This document shows, piece after piece, positions 6,822 to 14,594 of a stretch of DNA of 16,981 nucleotides. The stretch lies in assembly GCA_002378845.1 (NCBI GenBank), contig DFRY01000069.1:1-16981 (forward strand), written 5' to 3'. The notes below the pieces were generated by a model. The model was not told where the DNA came from. It saw only the letters and a list, made by a program, of their open reading frames with translations, and made no database searches. The stretch is from Ruminococcaceae bacterium UBA3451. GTDB taxonomy: Bacteria; Bacillota; Clostridia; Oscillospirales; Acutalibacteraceae. The position numbers and the translations under genes were made by a program. Position 1 is the first letter of the stretch. Every line of letters starts with the position of its first letter.

Positions 6822-7794
6822 ACCTTACAAAGGGGAAAAGCAATCGCTGATTGTCGGAATTATACATGTTATCTTGGTCAACTATCGCAAAATTAATCTG
6901 CGTTGTAATATTATCTTCCCTTTTATTAATGTGATTAACGGCGGATTGAATGCTGAGGTACCCCAGATTAAACTCGTTTTCCACGCCGATTGCGTTGATG
7001 ATTTTATCCTCCAGGTACGACACCACGGTATTGGTTCGGCCAATTCCGTAAATTTCGACTTGCTTGCTGCCGGTTTTCAGCAGGTCGTGCTCCGCCTTTG
7101 CCGCGGCTTCCAGCGTTGCGCCGTCCAGCGCAATAAACGTGGCGCCGTTGCTGTTCTGCAGCATTCCCTTTGCCGTGTCGTACGCTTCCTGAGGGTCGTC
7201 GGGAATATCCCAGTACTCCACTCGGTTTAAAGTCGAATTCAGCACGGCGGTAACGCCCTGATACCGCTGATGAATGTTGCTGCAATCCATGCTGTTGCGC
7301 AGGATCACGATTTTCCGCACAGTGGAATTGGTGCTGATCAGCTTTTTGGCAAGTTCGCTGCCCAGCGCGAAATTATCGCACGATATATAAGGTAAATCCT
7401 TAATCGAATCCACCGTGGACTCCATGGTAATAACCGGAAGACTTTTTCTGGCCTTTTCAATCGGTTCCTTTAAATCTTCCGAATTTGCGGGCGCAATTAC
7501 AATTGCAGCGGCGCCGTTAGAAATTTCCCGCTGCATCAGCAGAACCTGTTCATCCGTGTTGTTTTCACTGGAAAGCGTAACAAAGCTGACTTCGCAGTTT
7601 AGATCCTTTGCCGCCTGGTCAATACCCTGCTTTATAGTCGTCCAGCTTTCGGCGTTCTGCCCGCGGGTAATGACCGATATTTCGTAAGGATCGTTGCTTT
7701 TCTTTTCCATAATCCGGTCGCGGTCCAGAACAAGCAGGGAAACGATAAACACAAGCAGAATCAAAAAGAAAACAAGAACTTTTTTCCTTGTCAT
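6820..7794 (-). CDS. Membrane-anchored periplasmic-binding-type sugar sensor protein
   Basis: This 324-residue protein has an N-terminal uncleaved-looking helix (about residues 5-23, no lipobox) followed by a periplasmic-binding type I fold of the ribose/xylose-binding class. It opens with YEISVITRG and WTTIKQGIDQAA, and has the cleft strands AAIVIAPAN, GATFIALDG and IYGIGRTN. It is clearly diverged from the two MglB proteins. Its ATG overlaps the kinase stop as ATGA, with GGAGG 9 nt upstream. In Clostridium beijerinckii, a similar anchored protein (XylFII) binds the LytS kinase outside the cell and carries the sugar signal. By that precedent and by gene order I infer a co-receptor for the kinase here, not a transporter subunit. 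The sugar is not proven; galactose is the best guess from context. Confidence 0.85.
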   Translation of the reverse strand: MTRKKVLVFFLILLVFIVSLLVLDRDRIMEKKSNDPYEISVITRGQNAESWTTIKQGIDQAAKDLNCEVSFVTLSSENNTDEQVLLMQREISNGAAAIVIAPANSEDLKEPIEKARKSLPVITMESTVDSIKDLPYISCDNFALGSELAKKLISTNSTVRKIVILRNSMDCSNIHQRYQGVTAVLNSTLNRVEYWDIPDDPQEAYDTAKGMLQNSNGATFIALDGATLEAAAKAEHDLLKTGSKQVEIYGIGRTNTVVSYLEDKIINAIGVENEFNLGYLSIQSAVNHINKREDNITTQINFAIVDQDNMYNSDNQRLLFPFVR

Positions 7795-9611
7795 TTCAGT
7801 CCGCCTCCTTCGCCTTCCCCAATTTCCTGATAGGGTTTTGCCGGCAGGTGAATTCTTGCGGTGGTGCCTTCGTCCGGTTCACTGTAAATGGCAAGCCCGT
7901 ATTCGTGGCCAAAGTACAGCTGGATGCGTTCCTGTACGTTTTTCAGCCCGATGCCCGAACCTTTCCCGCGTTTGCGCGAGGTTTCCTCCAAAAGCAGTGC
8001 GTCCGCCTGCTCCTGCGGCATGCCGAGACCGTTGTCTGCAATATCAATGTACAAATCGCCGTCTTTGAAATAGGAACGAATGGTAATTTCCCCGTCGCCG
8101 CTCATAAACTCCATGCCGTGGTAAATGGCGTTTTCCACCAGCGGCTGTACAATCAGTTTAATCGTCGCGCACTCCAGCGTGCCCGGTTCAGATATTATTT
8201 CATAACAGAATTTATTTTTATACCGCATTTTCTGAATGGTTAAATAGTTGCGCACATGCTCCAGTTCATCCCCAACAGAGATAATGTTCTTTCCCTTGGA
8301 AAGGCTGATACGGAACAGCTTTGCCAGCGAGGTAACCATGGTAACCGCCCCGTCGTAACGTTCGTTTTCAATCATCCAGATGATGGAATCCAGCGTGTTG
8401 TACAGGAAGTGCGGGTTAATCTGCGACTGCAGTGCGTCCAGCTCGCTTTTCCGCTTGGACTCCTGCTCCAGCACAATGTCGTCCATCAGCTTACGCAGCT
8501 GAGTGACCATGGAATGAATGGTTTTGCTTAAATGCTGCACTTCGTACGAACCCGCTGTGGAAATTTTAATATCATCCAGTTTGCCTTTTTCAATATCCTT
8601 TACCTCATGCTCCAGTTCCTTAATTGGGTTGGCAATGCGGGAAGAAAGGAACATGTTGACAAAAATAAGAAGGAACACGGCAAAAAAGATAAAAAACAGC
8701 GCAAAAATCTGCATCTGGTAATGGTTTGAGGTAATATCCTGCGTAGGGGTGACCGCAATAATTTTCCAGCCGGTATAACCCACCGTTTTGACGGTGATCA
8801 GCCGCTGCTGCCCTTCGAACGCTTCCTGATGATTGCCGTCGTCGTATTTTGCCGCAATCGCGTTATTTTCATGAATCAGGTTGGAATAAATCAGCTGCTG
8901 GCGCGGGTGGTAAATAATTTCCCCGTTGCCGTCAATCAGGTAGATATAACCCGATTCGCCCATGTCTACATTTTTGCAAATCTGTTCAATACCGCTGAAG
9001 TTCATATCAACCAGCAGAACGCCGTGGGCAATGGAACCGGCGCTGGTCAGTTCAACCGAACGGCTCAGCGAAACGACCCAGCGGTACTTATTGTCGGGGT
9101 CAACAAACATGTTTTGCACATGCGGCGTGGAAAAATGGCAGTTTTCAATCCGGCGCATCGCGCTGATAAACCAGTCCTGACTGGCAACCCCCGCTGTGGG
9201 TTTCAGCTGCGAAAGCGGCTCGGCCGCAATAATTTTTCCGGTGCTGGAAAACACGCCGATACTGATCAGCAAGTCCCGATTGGTATCGTACAGCAGGCTC
9301 ATGTCGTGGCTGATGTCGTCCGTGGACAAATCCGCGTTTTTAATCACGCGGTAATACATCGAATCGGAAATACGCAGCATGTTGCGCAAGTATGTATCCA
9401 GGTTCAGATTAACCTGGTCGACCATGCGGGTGTTGTCCTCGGAGGCCATTTTTTCCGTGGAACTGATATAGCGCATAGAAAGAGAAACCCCCACCACAAC
9501 CATTCCCAATACCGCAACAATTGTAAACGTAATGGAGATGGTGAACTGCAGGCTCCGTTTTTGTAAAAAATGAGTTGCATTGCCAATCGTACTTTTAATC
9601 CTGTTGTGCAT
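7791..9611 (-). CDS. Sensor histidine kinase, LytS/YesM type with dCache domain
   Basis: This 606-residue membrane kinase has, in order: a membrane helix (about 23-46); an extracellular dCache-like domain (about 50-295, with ISIGVFSSTGKI and GYIYLIDGNGEIIYHP); a second helix (about 301-323); HAMP (about 324-378); and a His_kinase domain with phospho-acceptor His401 in QINPHFLYNTLD. The HATPase has N-box Asn494 (VENAIYHGM), DNGLGMP (526-532) and GKGSGIGL (549-556). It should phosphorylate the response regulator encoded 41 nt upstream. GAGGGG (9622-9617) precedes the ATG. It overlaps the anchored binding-protein gene by 4 nt, which ties the two together. The dCache domain may read a ligand itself or dock the binding protein. 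Confidence 0.94.
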   Translation of the reverse strand: MHNRIKSTIGNATHFLQKRSLQFTISITFTIVAVLGMVVVGVSLSMRYISSTEKMASEDNTRMVDQVNLNLDTYLRNMLRISDSMYYRVIKNADLSTDDISHDMSLLYDTNRDLLISIGVFSSTGKIIAAEPLSQLKPTAGVASQDWFISAMRRIENCHFSTPHVQNMFVDPDNKYRWVVSLSRSVELTSAGSIAHGVLLVDMNFSGIEQICKNVDMGESGYIYLIDGNGEIIYHPRQQLIYSNLIHENNAIAAKYDDGNHQEAFEGQQRLITVKTVGYTGWKIIAVTPTQDITSNHYQMQIFALFFIFFAVFLLIFVNMFLSSRIANPIKELEHEVKDIEKGKLDDIKISTAGSYEVQHLSKTIHSMVTQLRKLMDDIVLEQESKRKSELDALQSQINPHFLYNTLDSIIWMIENERYDGAVTMVTSLAKLFRISLSKGKNIISVGDELEHVRNYLTIQKMRYKNKFCYEIISEPGTLECATIKLIVQPLVENAIYHGMEFMSGDGEITIRSYFKDGDLYIDIADNGLGMPQEQADALLLEETSRKRGKGSGIGLKNVQERIQLYFGHEYGLAIYSEPDEGTTARIHLPAKPYQEIGEGEGGGLK

Positions 9612-9652
9612 GCAATCCCCTCAGCTTCTTAACGGCTGTATTCCGCGTGAAG

Positions 9653-11257
9653 TCACGCATTGTTCCTGTATTTTGACGGCGAAACGCCGAACTTCTTTTT
9701 AAAGACATAGCTGAAATAATTCGGTTCCGTGTACCCTACCTTTTCGGCAATGACATACGTTTTATCATCCGTCGAGTTCAAAAGGTTGACCGCCTCCTGC
9801 AGGCGTACCTCCGTCAGGTAAGCCACAAAGCTCATGCCGGTTTCACGTTTGAACACGGTGGAAAAATAGGCGGGGCTGACATGCAAAAACGAGCAGAGTG
9901 TTTCCACGGAAAGCTCCGCATTCTGATAGTTTTCCGATATATACCGTTTTGCGTTCTGTGCAAGCAGTTTGGTGGAATCCACGCGCTCGCGCTTTATCAG
10001 CGTGCTGATTTTTAAACAGCTTTCAATACACCAGTGCATCATTTCCGCGGGGGAATGAAAGGAAACAATGGTGGTTACATAATTAAATGTTTCCCCGAAA
10101 ATTTCTTCCGCGCCCAATTCATAGGAACGGATCGCTTTCAAAAGGGAAGTCATAATTTCCATTAAATAAATCTGGTATTGGCTTAACGGCAGAAGCATGG
10201 ATTCAAAGCGCGTGAACAGCGCGGTAATCCGATTGCGGATTTCTTCCTCCGAACCCATTTTAATCGCGTTGATAATTTCTCGCTCGTCGTGCTCGTCGAA
10301 CTGCAGCTTGACAGAGGGGTCCGGCTCCACGTCGCCGATATAAATTGCCTTACCCGCACCCAGCGAGGCGCTGTAATCCAATGCGTTTTGCGCTTCGCGG
10401 TAAGAATGGCGTATTTCAGACAAAACGGAGCAAACCGTGCCCACGCCGGCCGTTACCCGCACGCCCAACACCCGTTCCGCCGACTTGCAGATTTCGTTTA
10501 CGCCGTTCATCAGCGCAACAATGCCGTTTTTCGGTTCCAGTTCCGCAATCATGACAACGCAGTCGGAATACAGAAAATCGGTAAACGTACAGTAATTGCC
10601 CAAAATTTCATCCACCGTGCATTTCAGCGAAATTGGAATCAGTTCCTCTTCCCCGTTCAGGGCGGCATCCGCCTTCGGCGCCGCATCGGCGCGCACCAGC
10701 GCGACCGCCCAGCTTTCGGCGTTTAAATTAATGTCGAACCGTTCCGCCTGTGCGGCCAAACGGGCGTTGGAAACCCGGCCTTCCAAAAGGCCGACCAAAA
10801 ACTGTTCCCTCATAACCGGGAGGCTGTCCATATAATTACGGCGCAGAATTTCCACGTCGCGTTTTTCGTCAAATTCCTGATCAAGCCGAAGCTTCAGCTT
10901 TTTCAGCGTTTCAATCAGTTCCGCGGAATTGATCGGCTTAAGCACATATTCCGCCACATTCAGCTTAATGGCCTTCTGCGCGTACTCAAAATCGTCAAAT
11001 CCGGAAAAAATAATCAGTTTGGTGGAGGGCATGCTGGTCTGAAGCTTCTCCCCCAGCTCCAGCCCGTCCATAAACGGCATTTTAATGTCCGTCATGACAA
11101 CGTCCGGGTGAAGATGTTCGGCTTTTTCCAAGGCTTCCAGGCCGTTTTCCGCGTCACCCACAATGGTGTAGCCCAGGCCTTCCCAGTCGATTTTCCGAAT
11201 AATGCCTTCGCGTATTTCCTCCTCGTCGTCCACAAGCAGAACGCGGTAAAGTGCCAA
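9653..11257 (-). CDS. Response regulator, YesN type, receiver plus AraC HTH
   Basis: This is a DNA-binding response regulator of 534 residues. The receiver (1-120) has acidic pocket Asp10/Asp11, phospho-acceptor Asp57 (VVMTD) and Lys107 (YVLKP). A long middle region (about 150-420) resembles the YesN linker. The C-terminal 100 residues form an AraC-type double helix-turn-helix: LSVETLCSFLHVSPAYFSTV, then VIAEKVGYTEPNYFSYVFKK. GGAGG (11270-11266) is 8 nt from a TTG at 11257 but only 2 nt from the TTG at 11263, so I place the start at 11257. A short GCGTGA/TCACGC hairpin (9645-9658) spans the stop codon. Likely targets are the mgl and gal promoters and its own; this is inferred from the neighbourhood. 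Confidence 0.94.
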   Translation of the reverse strand: MALYRVLLVDDEEEIREGIIRKIDWEGLGYTIVGDAENGLEALEKAEHLHPDVVMTDIKMPFMDGLELGEKLQTSMPSTKLIIFSGFDDFEYAQKAIKLNVAEYVLKPINSAELIETLKKLKLRLDQEFDEKRDVEILRRNYMDSLPVMREQFLVGLLEGRVSNARLAAQAERFDINLNAESWAVALVRADAAPKADAALNGEEELIPISLKCTVDEILGNYCTFTDFLYSDCVVMIAELEPKNGIVALMNGVNEICKSAERVLGVRVTAGVGTVCSVLSEIRHSYREAQNALDYSASLGAGKAIYIGDVEPDPSVKLQFDEHDEREIINAIKMGSEEEIRNRITALFTRFESMLLPLSQYQIYLMEIMTSLLKAIRSYELGAEEIFGETFNYVTTIVSFHSPAEMMHWCIESCLKISTLIKRERVDSTKLLAQNAKRYISENYQNAELSVETLCSFLHVSPAYFSTVFKRETGMSFVAYLTEVRLQEAVNLLNSTDDKTYVIAEKVGYTEPNYFSYVFKKKFGVSPSKYRNNA

Positions 11258-11303
11258 TTTCAAAACCTCCGTTCACCTTTTCCATACTTCCCATATTTCT
11301 TTT

Positions 11304-11332
11304 ATTGTAGCATTATTCCCCGTATAGTGCAA
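11304..11332 (-). promoter_or_regulatory. sigma-A promoter of the sensing operon
   Basis: The minus strand has TTGCAC (11332-11327), a 17-bp spacer and TACAAT (11309-11304). The start would be near 11297, giving a leader of about 40 nt to the TTG start. It follows the mgl terminator, so the regulator operon can be transcribed on its own. Confidence 0.75.
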
Positions 11333-11373
11333 TCGATAAAACTTGTAAAAACACACTTGAAAACTGTCGCCCG

Positions 11374-11404
11374 CCACACGGCCTGGGGTGTTCCCCACAC
11401 GGCC
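11374..11404. repeat. 10-bp direct repeat with 21-bp period upstream of the regulator operon
   Basis: CCACACGGCC occurs at 11374-11383 and again at 11395-11404, exactly 21 bp apart (GGCCGTGTGG on the transcribed-gene strand). The spacing of two helical turns puts both copies on one DNA face, as for AraC-family dimers. They are centred roughly 80 and 100 bp upstream of the predicted start near 11297, a usual activator position. The segment between them can also pair (TGGGG/CCCCA). Confidence 0.5.
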
Positions 11405-11477
11405 GGTTCCCTTTACAAACGGCGCCGGTCAAAAGCATTTCCCGTGCGATTGACGTTTGAAGGCATGTCCGTTCTAC

Positions 11478-11518
11478 AACAGAAAAACAGCCCATGCAGT
11501 TATGGCTGCACGGGCTGT
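11478..11518 (-). terminator. terminator of the mglBAC operon
   Basis: On the minus strand ACAGCCC and TGCAG pair with CTGCA and GGGCTGT (11518-11506 with 11499-11487), with a single internal mismatch and a 6-nt loop. A TTTTTCTGTT tail follows. It lies 32 nt after the small membrane protein gene and before the regulator promoter. Confidence 0.85.
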
Positions 11519-11550
11519 GCGGGAGGGAATATTATGAAAGATTGAGCAGG

Positions 11551-11700
11551 CTAATCATGTGCTAGCAAAAATAATGCAAGTACAACGACAATAATACCAA
11601 CTAATGCGAGAATAATCCTTTTTAAAGTTTCCTCGCCGATGCGGTACGCGATGCGCTTTCTTTCCCTCCGCATTTCCTCGGGGAGTTGATTCCTGCGCAT
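11551..11700 (-). CDS. Small single-span membrane protein, function unknown
   Basis: This is a 49-residue open reading frame with ATG at 11700 and TAG at 11553-11551. The product begins MRRNQLPEEMRRERKRIAYR, continues with GEETLKR, and ends in a hydrophobic helix (about residues 29-47) closing with LLAHD. The strongly basic N-terminal half should be cytoplasmic. It starts 32 nt after the mglC stop and lies before the operon terminator, so it should be co-transcribed with the importer. The ribosome site is weak (GGTGAT). I do not recognise a family. A role as a small accessory subunit of the importer is possible but unproven. Confidence 0.6.
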   Translation of the reverse strand: MRRNQLPEEMRRERKRIAYRIGEETLKRIILALVGIIVVVLALFLLAHD

Positions 11701-11732
11701 AGTATCACCACATTTCTGCCGGAACCGAAGGA

Positions 11733-12947
11733 TTATTTTCTTCTATACTTGGAAAGATCGATTGCGACAGCAACTGCGATGATAATGCCTTTGATGATCT
11801 GCTGCCACATCGGGCTGACATTGATAAACTGCAGGCCATACTGGATGACGGTGAAAATCAGAACGCCGCTGACAATACCGCCGATTTTACCGATACCGCC
11901 GTTGAGCGAAACGCCGCCGACCACGCAGGCCGCGATGGCATCGAGTTCGTAGCCGTTGCCGTAGTTATTGGTTGCACCGGCTGTTCTGGCTGCTTCAAGT
12001 ACGCCGGCAATGCCGTACAGGCCGCCTGCGAGAATGAAAATGCCCATGATTGTTACAAATACGTTTACGCCGGATACGACTGCCGCTTCGCGGTTGCCGC
12101 CGATTGCATAAACATTTTTGCCGAATACGGTTTTATTCAGCACAAACCAGATTATTGCACAAATAATGAGTGCGGTCGGAATCAGGATGGAGCACCAGCC
12201 GAACAGCTTTGTCTGGCCAAGCGCTGCAAAGTCGGGGCGAATGCCGCCGATAGGCTGAGAGTTGTTCGGAGGCAGGTCAAAATACAGCGAACAAGCGCCG
12301 TAAACAATAACCTGTACCGCCAATGTGGCGATAAACGGGTGCATGTCAAATTTCGCTACCAAAAATCCATTCAGAACGCCGAACAGAAGGCAGGCTATGA
12401 CCGCCAGAATAATCGGGATTATAACAGAAATCTGGGGAAGATTCGGATAAAAACGGTTACCGTATGTAGCCGTCTGCATCATAGATGTGGAAATAACGGC
12501 TGCCAAACCAACCATGCGGCCTGCCGACAGGTCGGTACCCGCGATCAGAAGGGTAAAGCAGATACCCAAAGCGATAATCAGTCTTGTGGACGACTGCGTC
12601 ATAATATCAAGCAGAACCTGCAGCTGCATAAACCGCGGCTCAATAAACATAATGACAATGACCAGTACCAGCAGAGCCAGCATAATCGCGTTATTGGTTA
12701 AAAATGTTTTCGCGGTTTTGGAAGAAATAATGACGTCGCTCCCAATTCGTTCCGCATTAAAGCTTTGGAACAGCCCGTAAATTACAAAGATTAGGCCGAC
12801 CCCGAACAGGAACCAGGGAAGGTCATACATTTTTTTCGTATAAAAGGTAAATTTCATAAGAAGACCAAACACTGCGACGACTGCACCGAAGATCATATAG
12901 ACAAGCGAAAACTGTTTGCGTGGGATTATTTTTTCTTCTTTTGTCAT
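11733..12947 (-). CDS. mglC: Galactose/methyl-galactoside ABC transporter permease
   Basis: This is the membrane subunit of the importer, 404 residues and many transmembrane helices. The core closely resembles E. coli MglC: TQSSTRLIIALG, AGTDLSAGRMVGLAA, GKNVYAIGGNREAAVVSGVNV, YELDAIAACVVGGVS, and WQQIIKGIII near the end. It is about 70 residues longer than the E. coli protein because of an N-terminal extension with two extra predicted helices (about 13-30 and 43-62). I chose ATG 12947: GTGAGG (12961-12956) is 8 nt away, but only 2 nt from the upstream ATG at 12953. It sits 31 nt after mglA. Confidence 0.94.
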   Translation of the reverse strand: MTKEEKIIPRKQFSLVYMIFGAVVAVFGLLMKFTFYTKKMYDLPWFLFGVGLIFVIYGLFQSFNAERIGSDVIISSKTAKTFLTNNAIMLALLVLVIVIMFIEPRFMQLQVLLDIMTQSSTRLIIALGICFTLLIAGTDLSAGRMVGLAAVISTSMMQTATYGNRFYPNLPQISVIIPIILAVIACLLFGVLNGFLVAKFDMHPFIATLAVQVIVYGACSLYFDLPPNNSQPIGGIRPDFAALGQTKLFGWCSILIPTALIICAIIWFVLNKTVFGKNVYAIGGNREAAVVSGVNVFVTIMGIFILAGGLYGIAGVLEAARTAGATNNYGNGYELDAIAACVVGGVSLNGGIGKIGGIVSGVLIFTVIQYGLQFINVSPMWQQIIKGIIIAVAVAIDLSKYRRK

Positions 12948-12978
12948 ACCCATTACCTCACTTTCTGTTTTAAATATC

Positions 12979-14478
12979 TTATTTCACAAATTTAGTTGCC
13001 AGGCGCATTACTTCAATCTGGTTGGCTTCCTCACGGTTCAATATGCCGGAAACCTTGCCTTCGCACATAACCATTACGCGGTCCGCCATACCCAAAAGCT
13101 CGGGCATTTCGGAAGAAATCATAATAATTGATTTGCCCTGTTTAATCAGGTCAAGCATAATGGTATATATTTCGTATTTTGCGCCTACATCAATACCGCG
13201 GGTCGGTTCATCCAGAATCAGAATATCCGGATGTGTTAACAGCCAGCGGGCGATCAAAACCTTTTGCTGGTTTCCGCCGGAAAGGTTCTGCATTAACGTT
13301 TCCAGAGTCGGGGTTTTTACATTCAGCTGCTGGTTCGCTTCTTTCGCTGCCTTAAACCGTTTTGACTGCTGAAGTACTCCGCTCTTTGCAAAATCTTTCT
13401 GGCTGGCAATAACGGTATTGTCCAAAACAGAAAGAATTCCAAATACGCCGCTTGCGCGCCGCTCTTCGGTTAAAAGCGCAATGCCGTGGCTTTTCGCATC
13501 GGCAACGGATTTCACCTTAAACGGTTTGCCGTTCTTTTCCACTTCGCCGGACTCAATGGCACGCAGCCCGAACAGCGCTTCCACCAATTCGGTTCGCTGT
13601 GCGCCAACCAGACCGCCGATTCCCAGAATTTCACCGCGATGCAGGTCAAAGCTGACATGCTGGAACGACTTCGGAAGCGGGGAACACAAATCGGATACTT
13701 TCAGCACCACTTCGTCGCCCGGTGTGTAATTCTTTTGCGGGAAACGGTTTGTCAGGTCGCGGCCGACCATACGGTTAATAATCAGGTCTGTCGTCAGCTC
13801 GCCGGAAGGCCAGGTACCAACGTATTGACCGTCACGCATGATGGTAACCTCGTCGGCGATTTTCAGGATTTCCTCCATCTTGTGGGATATGTAAATGATG
13901 GCACATCCCTTGCTTTGAAGCTGACGTATAATTTTAAACAGATGCTCCGTTTCATTGTCCGTTAACGACGATGTCGGCTCATCCATAATAATTATTTTCG
14001 AATTATAACTGACCGCCTTTGCGATTTCAACCAACTGCAGGTTGGAAGCGGAAAGCGTTCCGGCCAGTACCTCCGGGTTAATGTCGAGGTCAATCTCCTT
14101 GAATAACTCCTTGGTTTTGCGGATCATTGTCTTTTTGTCGACCGCGATTCCCTTCATCGGGAAACGTCCGAGCCAGATATTTTCCATAACCGGTCTGAAT
14201 CGGATTGGATGCAGTTCCTGATGAATCATAGAAACTCCAAGGTCAAGGGCTTGTTTTGAGGACGTAATATTTTCCTGCTTTCCGTCGAGAATAATTTCTC
14301 CGCCGTCTTCCTGATAAATACCGAAAAGGCATTTCATCAGAGTCGACTTTCCGGCACCGTTCTCGCCCATAAGCGCATGAACGCTGCCCGGTTTAACTTT
14401 GAGGCTGACGTTGTCCAAAGCTTTAACACCAGGGAAAACTTTTGTAATATTGTTCATTTCCAACACATATTCGCCCAT
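12979..14478 (-). CDS. mglA: Galactose/methyl-galactoside ABC transporter ATP-binding protein
   Basis: This 499-residue protein has tandem ABC ATPase domains, as in the carbohydrate-uptake CUT2 family. The first domain has Walker A GENGAGKST (38-46), an atypical signature LSASNLQLVEIAKA that is also seen in E. coli MglA, and Walker B IIIMDEPTSSLT. The second domain (from about 255) has a degenerate Walker A (GLVGAQRTELVEALFG), signature LSGGNQQKVLIARWLL, and Walker B ILILDEPTRGIDVGAKYEIY. It powers import through MglC. AGGAGG lies 9 nt before the ATG. A 116-nt gap with a strong hairpin separates it from mglB. Confidence 0.96.
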   Translation of the reverse strand: MGEYVLEMNNITKVFPGVKALDNVSLKVKPGSVHALMGENGAGKSTLMKCLFGIYQEDGGEIILDGKQENITSSKQALDLGVSMIHQELHPIRFRPVMENIWLGRFPMKGIAVDKKTMIRKTKELFKEIDLDINPEVLAGTLSASNLQLVEIAKAVSYNSKIIIMDEPTSSLTDNETEHLFKIIRQLQSKGCAIIYISHKMEEILKIADEVTIMRDGQYVGTWPSGELTTDLIINRMVGRDLTNRFPQKNYTPGDEVVLKVSDLCSPLPKSFQHVSFDLHRGEILGIGGLVGAQRTELVEALFGLRAIESGEVEKNGKPFKVKSVADAKSHGIALLTEERRASGVFGILSVLDNTVIASQKDFAKSGVLQQSKRFKAAKEANQQLNVKTPTLETLMQNLSGGNQQKVLIARWLLTHPDILILDEPTRGIDVGAKYEIYTIMLDLIKQGKSIIMISSEMPELLGMADRVMVMCEGKVSGILNREEANQIEVMRLATKFVK

Positions 14479-14511
14479 ACTGTCAATCCTCCTTTTTGCT
14501 AAAATGTGAGC

Positions 14512-14544
14512 GGGGAACGGAAAGCGCTTGCTTTCGCGTTCCCC
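14512..14544. other. strong intercistronic hairpin between mglB and mglA
   Basis: GGGGAACGGAAAGC (14512-14525) pairs with GCTTTCGCGTTCCCC (14530-14544), with one bulged base and a 4-nt loop. There is no U-run after it on the minus strand, so it is not a standard terminator. Hairpins in this place after a binding-protein gene often protect the upstream mRNA, which raises binding protein over transporter subunits; I infer that role. Confidence 0.6.
14519..14532. promoter_or_regulatory. cre-like sequence inside the mglB-mglA gap
   Basis: GGAAAGCGCTTGCT matches the catabolite-response consensus TGWAARCGYTWNCW at 13 of 14 positions; only the first base differs. It lies in the hairpin described at 14512-14544, so the match may be a by-product of that structure. 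If CcpA binds here it would block elongation into mglA. Confidence 0.4.
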
Positions 14545-14594
14545 ACTGAATCCTTATCCCTAAATAACAGAGCTGGTATTGCTACAAGATCCGA

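Noticed and set aside
8829..9566. 245-codon plus-strand frame
   Set aside because: It lies wholly inside the histidine kinase gene on the other strand, has no family motifs, and is rich in His/Asn/Val as expected of an antisense shadow.
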